From Puccinia triticina (Eukaryota > Basidiomycota > Pucciniomycetes > Pucciniales > Pucciniaceae), in NCBI RefSeq assembly GCF_026914185.1, contig NC_070560.1, forward strand, positions 2,161,501-2,225,500: a stretch of DNA of 64,000 nucleotides, in the 5' to 3' direction. Of the stretch, positions 1 through 12,479 are shown one piece after another. Position numbers and translations under genes: made by a program. Within the stretch, counting starts at the first letter, position 1, and every line of letters begins with the position of its first letter. The notes below the pieces were generated by a model. That model searched no databases. It was given only the letters and a program-made list of their open reading frames with translations, and was not told the origin of the DNA.

Positions 1-35
1 TCGGTCATTGAGGCTGTAACTCTGCTGAGGATCGA

Positions 36-109
36 ACTTAACACAAGTCCCTCCCTGTGCTCGCGGGGCGCGAGCACCCTCCCGCTTGCGGGAGGGACTT
101 GTGCCTAAT
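36..109. repeat. short palindromic element, AAGTCCCTCC ends
   Basis: The ends read as an inverted pair (ACTTAACACAAGTCCCTCC on the left, GGAGGGACTTGTG on the right) around a GC-rich centre that itself folds. Related palindromes occur near 728-780, 6675-6750, 21525-21597, 36857-37003, 50797-50852 and 51487-51550, so this is a dispersed family of tiny foldback elements. No coding capacity. Confidence 0.55.
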
Positions 110-1654
110 GTCCCAAATTTGGCTTGAGGCTGCCCAGCCATTTGTCCAAAATTCCCTTCAAACCCACCTATCACCGTATACCCTTCTGATTTCTTCACAG
201 CCTCGAGTACCATTAGAATCAGCTTTCATTTCTACATAATATCATGTATTCAGCACAATACCTACCCCCATCCCCTCAAAGAGAAATTGATGTAAAAAAC
301 CCCACTTTAGAGCCTATCCGGCCTGGTGTAGACCGGATAGCGCGTCCGGCCTAAACACATGAAAATAAGGTTGGACATCTCTACCGCAAGCTGCCTGCAT
401 GGGATGGCACTCTTTGAGAGACCAGTCATTTTTAAGTTAATACCAAACGAACCCGTGAGAGCATGTCCAACGGCGACCTTCGGATGATCCGATGGCTTGT
501 TCACATTGCTCAAGAAGAGCCCTCGCAAGAATGGCCGCTGAGCAGTCAGTGATGAATGGATTTACTTGAAAAAACTTGTACAAGATAGCTAAGATCAAGG
601 CCTACAAACTGGCACATGAGGCATGGAAATTGAAGCCGAAAGAGGGGAGTAAAAAGAGATGTAATTTCAAAAAACATGATTTTCTCTGTAAAACCCCGTC
701 AGCCTCAGGCCAAGCAGGACTTTAGTCCTAAGCCTCTCCTTCGGAGACGCTTCGCGCCTCCTCGGAGAGGCTTAGTTAAGCTCGGCTGAGGATGGCGAGA
801 TGAATTAGCTCGATGACCCGTTATAAAAGAAGACTTCTAAGATTGCCTCTGAGTCTTCTGCTATGCAACACACGAAGGCCTCGCCTCCCCTGCTACAGGC
901 AGACTTGGTTGAGTTGAATGTACAAGATAGTGTTGCGTTGGGATGCCTGAAATGGTTGACCCAACTGCAGCCCCCATACGCTTTGTGCTTGGTGTCTGCC
1001 ACCGCGCAAGGCCAACGTCACTGCACCCGTTGTGTACCGCCACTGTCCCTCGGATGACTTGCATGCACTTCTCAACAACAAAAGGGGAAGACACAAGCGC
1101 CCAGCTGTGTCCGGCGGGCGTGATGGCTGCTCACATCCATGAGAGATTTCCCTTGTGGAAAGGGAAGGAAGATCGCGTCCTGTCGCGCCGTCCAAGTGCC
1201 GCGGTATTTGGCCGCCGGGTCGGAGATTGGGGCCAGGGGGATGCCCTCCCACCCACTTTCTCCACAACTAACAAGGGGACATGTTGCCTCCAAGCACAAA
1301 CACTCCACAACTGGTACGTCTCTAGAATTTATGCACCAGCTTCCATTGTCCAAAATATGTACCTCGCCATTCTTGAATTCCCCGTCGACAAAACTGACAT
1401 CTGGTTGCTCATCCTATCTGCGATACATAGCGAATATGAGACGTTCTTGAAGACCCTGTACGTTTACAACATTCATCGCTAGGCCCCTGGCCATAACTGC
1501 CCTTCCCAAGTCAACACATACACGACACCCTGGCTACGTGAATCGGAACCATCCTGGCCATAAAGCTCGCTCGGAGAGTCTCAGCATCCCCCACGTCGCA
1601 GAAAGAGACGAATGACTGCGATTTACGTGCGAGAACAAATAATTCGTATTCAAG
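110..1654. other. upstream intergenic region, no gene seen
   Basis: Open frames here are short, overlap on both strands and show no family motif or splice structure. The only structured piece is a foldback at 728-780 (TAAGCCTCTCC against GGAGAGGCTTAGTTAAG), a divergent member of the AAGTCCC family. The last few hundred bases should hold the promoter and 5' UTR of the polymerase gene, but no TATA-like box stands out. Confidence 0.5.
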
Positions 1655-4600
1655 ATGGAGATCTCAATCACAAACTACCCAAACATGATCGACGAAGATT
1701 CGACTCGATATCGATTGATTGAGCTGATCTCCAACATAGCTCATCAGCCACCTCTTCACCAAACTGGCGAGGCGCCCATTAACTTCGATGTGAGCTTCTT
1801 CGTATTCGACCCCAATCGCAGACGCCGCAAGAAACCTTTCGCATCCCGCCAGCCCAGAAACTCTGATCTCTTAAACAGCCAAATCCAACGATCATGGAGA
1901 TTGACCTTTCCCAGTATCGAGTTTGGCGAACGTTTCCTAGATTTAGTCCACAAGTCCTCACCGCAACAATTCGGATTCTCTTACAAGGTCGAGTTTGCCC
2001 AAGCGACCATCAGCGAGAAAGGATTTACCAAGATCAAGGTTCCTCCACCGACCTTGGTCCAAAAGCTCAAGACATCTAGCTTTGTCTCTCCATTAGAAGA
2101 GCGCCAGCTTGACATAGAACTTAAAAAATCAGCCCAAGACCGCATCCATCTAGCTTCGATCGAGTTCGGCGGGTTGAATGGACAGGACTACCTCTCTAAG
2201 GATGCCGCATTCAGATCAGAATATCGAGTCTCCTTTTACAATCCTTTTGCTGACTCCAACTTGATGATCGACCATGTGCGAAATGTCGACAAAGACCCAG
2301 GTACTGTCTTCATCGATCACTCATCTGCCCAGATAACCGTCCTTCGGGTTCATCATGGTATTTCCGATCAGTTCACAATGATCCATTCCAAGACCGTCAA
2401 ACGAATCGAAACCCATTCATCTTCAGTCTTACTTTTCACCGAATATCCTCCCACATTTTACTCTGGTCCTCATTTCAACTTAAACGATGTTGTAAGTCCA
2501 GAACCAGTATCTAACCTTCCTGCCAAATAATACCGTCTTCTGGCCCCACCCGAGTTTACGTTGTTGACGGTATCCAAAGCGTTTTTTTATTAGAACTCGC
2601 TTGCAGCTACGCTTAGCACTCAAGCGGTCAAGTCTCGTCACGTCGGGTTTGACGCTGATCAGATGAGAGTGATTGCCTTTGCATCACATGTAATCAAATT
2701 TAATTTCCCTAACCAGAGAGAATGCGACAAGTTCTTAAGCCAACGTCATCGCTTCGTACTCCCAAGAGTCATCCACCTCGAACGCGGTATAGAACATACT
2801 GCTGTCTACACTCCCACCAATTTGCTCAAGGTCAATGAGATCAATGCGCGTCTCGACTTAGCTGTCGCCTTTCAACTCGATAGTTTGTTGTACAACCTGC
2901 TCTTGAACCCTCTTCAAATCATCCAGCTCAGTGGATTGATCAAGGAGATGGAGCCAAGTAAAGCCGAACGCGTCTTGATCCGATTGGCCTCTGATTTGAG
3001 CCAAGACCAAACTGGACCGCCGCATCCTAGTCGACAAAATCAACCGGCCCCATTCTCCGAAGACCAGCTTGTTCAGAAATTCAATGCCGCACTGCAAATG
3101 TGCAATTCGAAATCAAGGAACTTGTTTGATCGACAAGAGCGTCTCGATAACGTTTTCAAATGTCGCTCTGTTACCATCACACCCACCACCCTGATCCTCG
3201 AGGGTCCGTTACCCGACGAGAGCAACAGTATTCTCAGACTATACGACTACAATAGCGCCTTTATTCGAGTAGCAATTCGCGACGAGGATGGCTCCAACTA
3301 CCACCACGATCGCGAGGTTGATGGCCGTACATTCTTGAAACAACGCTATCGGCCTTTCTTAGTTAACGCCCTGTATGTTGCTGGGCGTCGATTCAAGTTT
3401 CTAGGGTATTCCTCATCAGCTTTGAAATGCCATCAGGCTTGGTTTGTCTGTCCCTTCTTCCACAAGGGTGGAGTGATGACGGCTGATGAGATTCGGAGTC
3501 GCATGGGGACTTTCTCCAAAGTGTATGTCTTACTTAAGCTGTTCACCCGCCCATCTTTTCCCGCTCACATATTTGACACCGTTATCTGTATGGTAGTAAC
3601 AAAATACCAGCGCGTTACATGGCTCGAATCGCTCAAGCCTTCACTTCTACACAGAAGGCAGTCACCTTGGCCCCCTCCCAACTGAGAATGATAGAAGAGG
3701 TCGAACGCAATAATTCAGTTTTCACCGATGGAGTTGGGACTATCTCCCCGTCTTTGGCCAGACAGGTCGAACAGGCTCTCTTGGGTACGATGATGATCTT
3801 GAAGCGCAAGAATGCAATTAATTCTTCTTGCTACCAAATCCGCCTGGGTGGTTACAAAGGTGAACTTGATACCCTTTTTATTCGGAAGCTGTTGCTCCGA
3901 TCACCCTTCGAATCATCATTTGACGCCTCAGATTTTTTGTTGTTGTTGAAAGGCATGCTTTCGATCGATCCAACTCTTCCGGGGGAAATCGTTGGATTGA
4001 GGCCTTCGATGAGTAAATTCGACGCGGATTCTTACACTCTCGACATCGCCTCATCCTTCAGGCGGCCATTCCCATCATTCCTGAACAGGCCCCTAATTAA
4101 GATTCTCGAAGACCTCAAGATCCCCAGTCATGTGTTCTTGAGCGCCCAACAAAGAACCGTCAAGTTGATCGAGCAATCCCGTGGATCATTTCGACAATCT
4201 GTGAAGCTCATGGAGAAAGCCGGATTAGGCTTCTCGAGCAACTTGCCCAAAATCTTGAAGCGTTTCTCAAGCTTGATGCGCACGGATAACCCGGACGAGG
4301 CCCGGTCTACCTTCATCGATGATTGTCTAGACTTGGTCGTCATCGAATGTTTGCGAGACTTGAAATACCGTGCAAGGATACCACTCGAAGGCAGCTATAC
4401 CCTCGTCGGTGTCGCAGATGAAGAATTTTGCTTGAGAGAAGGCCAGATTTACGCTTGCATTCAAGAAAAAGGCAAGCCGAGAAAATACTTGTCGGGGCCA
4501 ATAGCTATCAGCAGATCACCCTCGGTTCACCCAGGAGACGTTCAGGTTGTCCAAGCAATTGGCAGGCCTCCCCCAGGATCCCAGAAATTGGTCGCTTTGG

Positions 4601-6007
4601 TCAACTGTGTGGTCTTTTCAGTCATGGGTGAGTCAGCCAAGCAATCGATCGATGACTCCCAATAAACATAAAAATCTCACGTAGGTTGCTCATCACCATC
4701 ATCCAGGAAGTCGGTCATTGCCATCCTGTCTCGGGGGAGGTGATCTAGACGGTGATCTCTATACATTAATCACCGACAAACAAATGATCCCGGCCGCCAG
4801 AAATCTTCACAGCCCAGGAAGCTACGCCCCAGTAAAAATGAAAGAACTCTCACAACCCTGCACGTAAGCCAGAATAAGCGGCTATATCTCACTGACTCTG
4901 TGACACCTGCCCGAGGCTTAACTTCAAATTATTCATGCGCTTCGAATTGTTTGTTTGATTTTACAGCATTCTTGATGGAATCGATTTCTTTTTGGACTTT
5001 ATTTCCAGTGACCTCGTCGGCATAATCGCTACCAGACACCTCCAGATTGCGGATTTGGAACCACTTGGCACCTTGCACCCGGATTGCTTAAAGTTGGCCG
5101 AGCTGCATTCGAGGGCCGTCGATTATCCCAAGACTGGGTTCGTGTCTTAATTTCCCAGTTATTCCCGGGATCAGATATTCAGCTGACTCTTCTTTTTGTG
5201 AACAGAATGCCCGTATCAATGCAAGACTTACCAAAAGGGGATTCCGCGAAGCCCGATTTCATGTGTCCAGAATATATGCTTAACGTGCACAAGAAGAACA
5301 GTGAGAAATACTACGAGTCTAACAAAGTTCTGGGAAAGTTATTTCGAGCGATTCCGTCTGAGCGAGTAGAATTTTTCGAATCTGGTCCTTCAAATGGTCT
5401 TTTACCCCAAAGTATACCCGGGAGAACTCGTCGCCAGCGAACTACTGAGGTCGAAGGATTAGATCGGGACCGACGGATAACGCGAAGGCTCAAGAGCGCC
5501 CTACAATCCAGAGGAATGACCGACTTTCCTGATCCGCTCTGGAGGGACGAGTTTGAACCCTTACTGGTAGCCTTTGGCCAAGAATTCTCCAAAATCTGTC
5601 AACAGAATAGTTTGAATAAATCGAAGCCCCACTATGGTCAATCAGGACTGAGCGAGATGGAAGCCATCGTCGGGGTCATTCTTAGCTCGTCCTCTGATCG
5701 AAGACTGAAGAGAGAAACGGTCGTCCGATTGCAGGAGCAAACCAGTGAGCTCTTTGATACTCTCAAGCATGAGATCATCGGACAAGTCGAGGACATCTAT
5801 AACGACGACGACGACGATGACGATGATAGGACGATCGACAGGTTCAGCCTCGACGAACTCAGTCTGTCTCACGTCCCGAACAAAACCTTAGTCGCTAGGG
5901 CTCTCGCCGGCTGGTTCGTCGCTATCGAAGCGGATCAATCCCTCTTCGGCATCCATAGCTTTGGTCTCGTCTGTTTGCAAATTCTGTGCTCTGAACTCAG
6001 AGTCTGA
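1655..6007 (+). CDS. cellular RNA-dependent RNA polymerase (RNA silencing)
   Basis: Copies single-stranded RNA into double-stranded RNA for Dicer in RNA silencing, in the QDE-1/Rdp1-type family. Six exons join in frame: 1655-2491, 2594-3522, 3597-4627, 4707-4863, 4967-5137 and 5206-6007, giving about 1308 residues, normal for fungal enzymes. Visible family signatures in order: FKFLGYSSSALK late in exon 2; ARYMARIAQAFTS at the exon 3 start; VFTDGVGTISPSL near residue 631; LRPSMSKFD; VGVADEEFCLREGQIY; SRSPSVHPGDVQ; then GGDLDGDLY, whose catalytic DLDGD is codons 4742-4756 (about residues 945-949); AVDYPKTG before the last intron; KPDFM and YESNKVLGKLFRAI after it. An acidic run (eight Asp) lies near the C-terminus. 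All catalytic motifs are intact, so it should be active. The start is the first ATG of a well-conserved exon; an earlier 5' exon cannot be excluded. Splice sites were chosen by frame and conservation. Confidence 0.93.
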
Positions 6008-8761
6008 CGCTTCGACCCATTATTGAATATTTCTGAGAGAGAGATCCTTCTCAACACTTTCCTCCCTTTCTCCTATTTCACTATGCCCTAACTATATCCG
6101 CACAAACTGAATCGAGAGCAGGAGTTGAATATCAGTACAAAAACGACTAAAGTTTAAGAGAATACCTTGTTTCACCTCACCTAACACTGCCCTGTAAACC
6201 TATATCCTATGATCTCAGTCATCACTTGCCAGTTTAAAAAATTTTGATTTCCGAAGATTCAGTGTATCAGTAGCAACCAAGCAACAAAAAAATTTGCATA
6301 AAAGTAACGAGAAAACATTTGAAAACCCCCGCTTTGCTAGTTCCTTTCTCCCTTTTTACATACGCACAACATTGCATATGGGCCGGTCAAACTGTGGGCA
6401 GATCTTGGTGATTGAGGATGCTTAGACAGGGTGCATATAACTTTTCCTACCATCCAAAGGTGAGAAAAAAGTATCTTCATGATGATAATAACCAAGTGCA
6501 ACATTTGGACTGTTGCCGCTCTCGATCACAGATAGCTTTTCTTTCCGCATTTTCATCAGATGTGAGTCAAGACTACAGACTATTTCGCATCAATTGGCCT
6601 GATCACACTCGATCAGCTTTGTCATAATACCAATGAGGCATGAGTTTTTCTTGGATCACTTGATGCAGACTGGCCCTAACTCAGCTAATTCCCTCCTCGG
6701 GGGAGCAAAGCGGCCTCAAAGGAGGGACTTATGGCTAACTTGTAAGTCCCTCTATTAGGGGTTCACAATTGAAATTTGTAAAACTTTAGGACCCATTTTA
6801 AACTGTTTATCAACATATTTTTAAAAAGTTGATCAATTGCACTGATTGATCAGTCACACCTTTTTCAGGACATCTTGCCAAAATTTTAAAATTATCTTCA
6901 TAAAGGCCTGAAAACAACCTCCAAAGTTTTATAAAATTCAATTGTGAACCCCCCTTAGGGGGGTTCACAATTGAATTGTTGATAAACAGGTTAAAATGGC
7001 TCTTAAAGTTTTACAAATTTCAATTGTGAACCCCCCTATTGGATTTAGAGCGGGACACCGTAGGGAATTAGCTAATTAGTTAGGACTTACGCTCTATGTA
7101 GAGAATTAGGCCTTTTGGTGGGGACTTTTTTAAAACTAATCTTCTGCTTGGCACCTTTTTTGTTCTAATTTTCATTTCTGGGATGACCCAAGCTGTCTCC
7201 ATCTTTCTACTATTTATCTCATACTCAACTGTTCTAGTTGAGCTGCAATCAGAGTTGTAACCAGCGCAGTAGCTGTGACATCTGAGATCAGCTGCAACCT
7301 TGGTTATCACTAAGGTTTTCACGGTGGCGTCAATTCAGAGACCCGCCCTGACATTGGGGGTGTGACCAATGGGATGAGTTGGAGTTTCACAAGACAATTT
7401 TTGTGTGAAAGAGAGTTGAGGAGGGGATGTTCATGGAGGAGTTGCTAGTGAGTCTCTAGGAATCCCTACATTTAGGGAGTCAAGCACAAAATATAGGGAC
7501 ATCCGTAAATTTTGGACCCAAATAGCGCCCCTGGTGGGCTGGGTTGAGGTGGTAAATTCCTAAAAATTCCAACTAAGGCCCCCATTTAGGGCCTGCAGTG
7601 GAGATTCTCTAAAGATGGCAATTGGGTACCTGCCCAGGGGCCACCTGTTGGTGGGTACCTGCTGCGTCAGCCTTAGAGTCAACACAGCTGACCTAAAGTC
7701 TGCCTTTTTCTACTTTTTACATATGAATTACTTCATATCTTTTTCATCTTAAGATATATCCTTGTTTTGACTTCATACTCTGTTTCCTCATGCAATTTTA
7801 ACCCTAGTTACAACTTACCAATTCTCTGTAACTCTACTCCTTCCCTAAGTTCTTGAGTTGTGGCGCGCATGCGCAGTTGTGACGTGTCAGCGCTACCAAA
7901 ACTGTGAAAATTTTCGAAGTCAGGATCCCCCTTGCCTGAGGAGGATCTACAGACTTCAGCAGACCAGAACCACACCTCCAGACAACCCAGGATCACCAGA
8001 ACAAAGCCACTACACTCCCAGTATCACCAACAGGAATATTGACAGTTAGTACCCTTTTCATTGAACCTTGATTATCTGAGAGGAGTTCCTCTCTGTCTCT
8101 TTGACTGCTTTCTCTCCTCTCTTGTTTGTTTCTCTCCTCTTTGATCACAGGTAGATATACCTCCAGACATCTACTCTCAAGGATCAAATCACTTCATATC
8201 CTTCTTTTTCTGTGGTTTTTGTCAGTAACAAACCACATAGGTTTCCCTTTAAAGAACCTTGACTATCCACAGAGAAGTCTAAAAAATTGTGGCTGATTAG
8301 ACTTGTCTAATTCAGATACCTTCCACGTTTCCATTGTGAGAAGAGGCTGTTGCAATCTCTGGCACAGCTTGGCAGCACTCCCTTAAGGAGTAGCATTGCT
8401 AGTGGATGTTAGTTCCCACCTACAGTTCAAAAGAACCTTGATTATCATCTCTCAGATCATCTCTTTCTTTCTCTCTCTTTCTCTCTTACTGTTTGTTATT
8501 TCTTTATCCCAAGAAATCCAAGCAGTGCCCACCCATTTTTCTAGTGTCCTGCTGTCACATAAGAGACACAGGCTCACATGCTCACACCCATTGGAACAGG
8601 CACTGCCTGGCATGTCTATGTGAAATACTGAATAATGGTTATTGGCATTTTCAGCTTGAAGATTTTACTGATCCATTTTCTTGAATGTAAGTTGATCAAC
8701 TGTTGTATGACAGGCAGATTTAGAGAAGGAATATTTTTGAACCTGAACTGACCTGACCAAT
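6008..8761. other. intergenic, repeat remnants, no gene seen
   Basis: The first 600 bases are AT-rich 3' flank of the polymerase gene. 6675-6750 is a divergent AAGTCCC-type foldback. 6756-7038 holds GGGGTTCACAATTG-ended elements, listed separately. From 7039 to 8761 open frames are short and unsupported, and there is a pyrimidine-rich stretch (TCTTTCTCTCTC) near 8460-8490. I see no gene. Confidence 0.5.
6756..7038. mobile_element. paired MITEs with GGGGTTCACAATTG ends
   Basis: The left end reads TAGGGGTTCACAATTGAAAT. Its inverted copy ends near 6957 (ATTCAATTGTGAACCCC), where a second copy begins head to tail and ends at 7038. Similarity between ends extends inward for more than 40 bases (TTTGTAAAACTTT and its complement). 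A lone end of the same type sits at about 50527-50552. No reading frame inside; non-autonomous. Confidence 0.6.
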
Positions 8762-8929
8762 CACCAGGGGGGAATGTGTGGCACTCTCTAGAGAGTGCCA
8801 AACCATATGTTTTTTTGGAAACACTGTATGATGTCAGCCGTGTGAGCATGTGTGATTCAGGCTACAAATATGTTGGGCGTATTTTCAACAAAGCTTGATC
8901 TTTGATCCACTCCATGGCTTACACACTGG

Positions 8930-9340
8930 TAATTAAGTGGAAGGTACCTCCACTTGATGCTTGGTATACCCTAGGATTCTACATATACTTGTGTTTACTA
9001 GACGTCAAGTGGATACACCCTCCACTCCATGATTAGGGTGTGCAGTAATTGAGTGGAGATACCTTCCACCTGATGACTTTTGGACAAAAAATTGAGTGGA
9101 GGGTGTGTCGACTCAATCAAAATCTCTGAGTCACTGCCCATAAATTGGAGACAGCCTCCACTGATGACTGGTTGTTAATGCCATTGAGTGGAGGGATTCT
9201 TCACATGACAACTGGTGTGTACTGGCCACTGAGTGGAGGGGTTCTCCACTTGGTGACCATTGTTGATGAGGCAATGAGTGGAGACACCTTCCACTCAATT
9301 ACAGGTCGCTGGGCTGGGAAACACCCAGCAGAATCATCAA
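8930..9340. repeat. subterminal GAGTGGAG / CTCCACTC repeat block
   Basis: About ten degenerate direct and inverted copies of TTGAGTGGAGG and CCTCCACT alternate at irregular 25-45 base spacing, just inside the left end of the 7 kb element. Subterminal arrays in both orientations are typical transposase-binding regions of CACTA and hAT elements. No coding signal. Confidence 0.6.
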
Positions 9341-9451
9341 TATAGATGGCGGACATGAGGCTGGGCCTTTCCCAGCTTGTCAGGCCGGCTAGTACTGTAG
9401 ATTGCGCAGGGAAAGTCCCAGCTCAATGAACAAACAGTACATAGTGTCCAC

Positions 9452-9908
9452 CAACGGTGGGCCAGCTACACTAACCGTAGCGTTAGCGTGGCGTAGCGTA
9501 GCGGAATTCCGCTAAATTTTAGCGTAGCGTTAGCGGAATTGCGCCTTCTCTGCGCTAACGCTGCGCGCAAAGGGTGCGCAGCTAATTGAGCTGCTAGCGT
9601 AGCATTAGAGCAGATGCGCGCAATTGCGCTAACGCTACACACGCAGGGCGCAAAAGAGCGCGCGCTACGGTGCGCCACAGTGCTTTTAGCTGAAAAAAGG
9701 CCTTTTTTTTCCGCTAAAAGCGCTGTAGCGCAGCGTAGTGACTTTAGCAGCGCGCTAACACTAACAAACAATTGGCGCGCTGTTAGCGCCGCTGAAAATT
9801 AGCGCAGCGTAGCGGCACTAACGCTACTCAAAATGGGCGGGCGCTTTTTGCCACTACACTAACACTAAGTGGCCCTGTAGCGCAGCGTAGCGTAGCGGCC
9901 CACCGTTG
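9452..9908 (+). mobile_element. TAGCG-rich MITE, copy 1
   Basis: Terminal inverted repeats CAACGGTGGGCC and GGCCCACCGTTG enclose 457 bases made almost entirely of GCTACGC/GCGTTAGC words, with a central hairpin around a GGCC core (AGCTGAAAAAAGGCC on one arm, TTCCGCTAAAAGCGC on the other). The flanks are TGTCCAC and TGTCCAT, a 7-bp duplication with one mismatch. Three further copies lie at 13383-13846 (reverse), 21978-22453 and 48498-48942. Confidence 0.85.
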
Positions 9909-12479
9909 TGTCCATCCAGCTGTGATTTTCCGAGTCGGGTGGCCAGTATATACTGCCTGCCGAGCTCAAAAAGGCCAGCTTGATGACCAAAATACGCTGG
10001 TGAGCGGGTCAGGGCTTCCCTTTACTGATGACAAAGACGTAATGGTTTTTGGATTTGAGTTTGGAGAGGCTGTAGATTGATGACCAGGGAATCAATCTTT
10101 CAAGCACGGCCTCTCCCAACTCAATGATCAGTTTGTGCTGGCTATTGATTTGGAGAAGCCCTAGTCCAATGACCAGCAAATACTGGTCATTGATCTCAGC
10201 CTTTCAGAGCTTGACAGGCAGTACATACTGGTAATTGAGCCTGGAAAATCCAAGCTCAATGACCAGTGTGTATATTCTGTTCATGGTGTGGAGGATTTCC
10301 CAGCTCAATGACAGCACACAGTGCTCATTGAGGCTGGGTAGATCAGCCGCTTTCCAATGTCCACCCTGATGTTTGGCCAAACATCATGGTGGACATTGCA
10401 GAAAAAAAAAAACCCCGCTTCCTGGGGACACCCGGGGATACAAGTCTGATCCCTGTTTCTGCCCTGCCATTGTAGTTGAATTGTGACCAGCTTGAAACTC
10501 CCTGGGCACAAGTCTTTTTTTTGCTTTCCACCACATATAAATTCCACTTGTGCTAATCAAATGCTCTTGGTCTGGTACAGCAGGTCCCAAGTGCATAAGT
10601 ATTATCTGACACCCAGTGGTACTAATTACCATTTAATAACAGCAATCAAAACCATGTTGTTGCACAATGCACATGGGAATAATGGTACCTGTGATGAAGA
10701 CATGCTACCTGTAGGATAAAATTGATGGAAAATTCAGGGAAAATAAGTGAAGATGATCAATTTACATGACAAAAGTTGCAACACGTGCTGGAATTTGCAC
10801 AGGCATTCTAGAATTGACTGCTCAACTCACAGTTCTCAGACCAGCTTTTGAAATCTCCTCTCTTCTGGTTCCAGGATCACTGAAATATGGATGAACCTGT
10901 TGATATCCACCAACATACACCATTATCTTGGAGAAATTTATTCATTTTTGCCTCCAGCCCCCCCATTTTTCATGCAGGTGGGTGTAAAGTTATGGAAATT
11001 GTGCAGTGTCTACCCAAGTATATTTAAGTCTCACTTTTGTAGAAAAAAAGCTTAAGGGTTTCCCCTACAAATGATCAAAATACAAAAAAAAAGGTTTCTC
11101 CTTTTACAAAACTCACATCCACAGGCTGAAATTCACCTCACAAATCACAAAAAACTCAAAAAAAAAAAAAGGGCTAAAATACAACAAAAAAAAACCAGCC
11201 TGCACCCTGCCACCCAGCACAGCAAGCCGACGCATCATGGCCCACTGCCCATCCTTGTCTAGCAATGTTAAAAAGCAGTGGGAGGAAGACCCCCAGCCCT
11301 AAAGCACAAGGGGGGCCCACAAATATCCCCCGCCAGACTGCGCAAATGCAACAGCGGACAGGGTTGAGACAACCCCCAGCTGGAATTACAGCTTGGGGAG
11401 TTGCCTGAGGAAATCATAATGCCTCTGCAGGTCTATTTATAGACCAGTCCTCAATATTACTTCACCCTTGCGGCCCCCCCTCACCAAACTTCTATTCCCC
11501 TCACAACAATCACCACACCTACAACCATTGTGTATTTGAAAGCCTGTTTCTTTTGCCCTGGTGGGAGGCGGCCCAATACTCCCAACCCGCTCCAGCCATC
11601 ACGCAAATACCAGTTCTGATCCAGTTTGTCTCTTGGCCAAGAGCCGCCGCAAATTGTGTCATGATGATGAGGTGAGCCACTAAACAATCCTGCCCTGAAC
11701 TACAGTGAATCCACCTCAATGCAACTACCGCAACCCCACCAACCACCGGCCATTCACCGCCAACAACCCCACCCAAAGAGCCACCAACATCAAACCCATC
11801 CGCACACTTGCCTTGCATTTTTCTGTAACCTTGTCACCCAGCCAACCAGATTCCACAACCTAAACCAGGCCAAAGGCTCCCCATCAGCCCCTGAAAATAC
11901 ACCTCGCCCCGCTGACAACTGTCGTCGACACAGCCATTTGACCGCACTCAATTTTAGCCTCCATATTACTCTTGCACTAATTCCCATCTCATTTCTTAGG
12001 CAAAAACTACAAACTTTGCACCGGGTCAACGGGCGCGCGCAGGATGACGAAACCAGTCATCATCTTAAAGATTCCTATTGAGTCAAGCATCTCAACCTCA
12101 AACGTCTCATTCCTGGGATCAAGCTTTCTGGAATGATCATCCAAGTTATACCGCTAGAACTCATTGTTGCACTCCCAAGTCATTTAATTGGCCATGTGCC
12201 GATCACAGAGATATCCCGTCACTATACTCAAAGATTAACTGAAATTGCCAAAGAAGACAACCAATCCAATGAGAGTGGTAGCGATGACACCCAAAATTCT
12301 CTGAAGGGATTAGATGAGATGTTCACCGTTGGGCAATGGATTTGTTGCTCTGTGTTAGTCATAGTTTGAATTATTCAGATCAAAGAAATCAAACCTCTAT
12401 CCACAGCATAGTAACGTTGACTATATCCTCCTACAGCATCAAAACCACTAACAAAATTCCTATAACTAAGCTTTGAGTA
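9909..12479. other. interior of the 7 kb element, no gene seen
   Basis: 9950-10340 carries irregular copies of CAATGACCAG and its complement, the same vocabulary as the large array at 46.9-50.1 kb. The remainder is A-rich (poly-A runs near 11080 and 11160), with low-complexity proline/histidine frames between 11700 and 12080 that look like chance translation. I see no gene here. Confidence 0.45.

Noticed and set aside
943..1482. 179-codon open frame upstream of the RdRP gene
   Set aside because: Overlapped by several equally long opposite-strand frames, no splice structure, no motif or biased composition; looks like chance.
9466..9771. Ala/Arg/Leu-rich frames of 60-100 codons inside the TAGCG-rich MITEs
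   Set aside because: They recur in every copy only because the DNA is GC-word repetitive; frames differ between copies and have no start or splice context.
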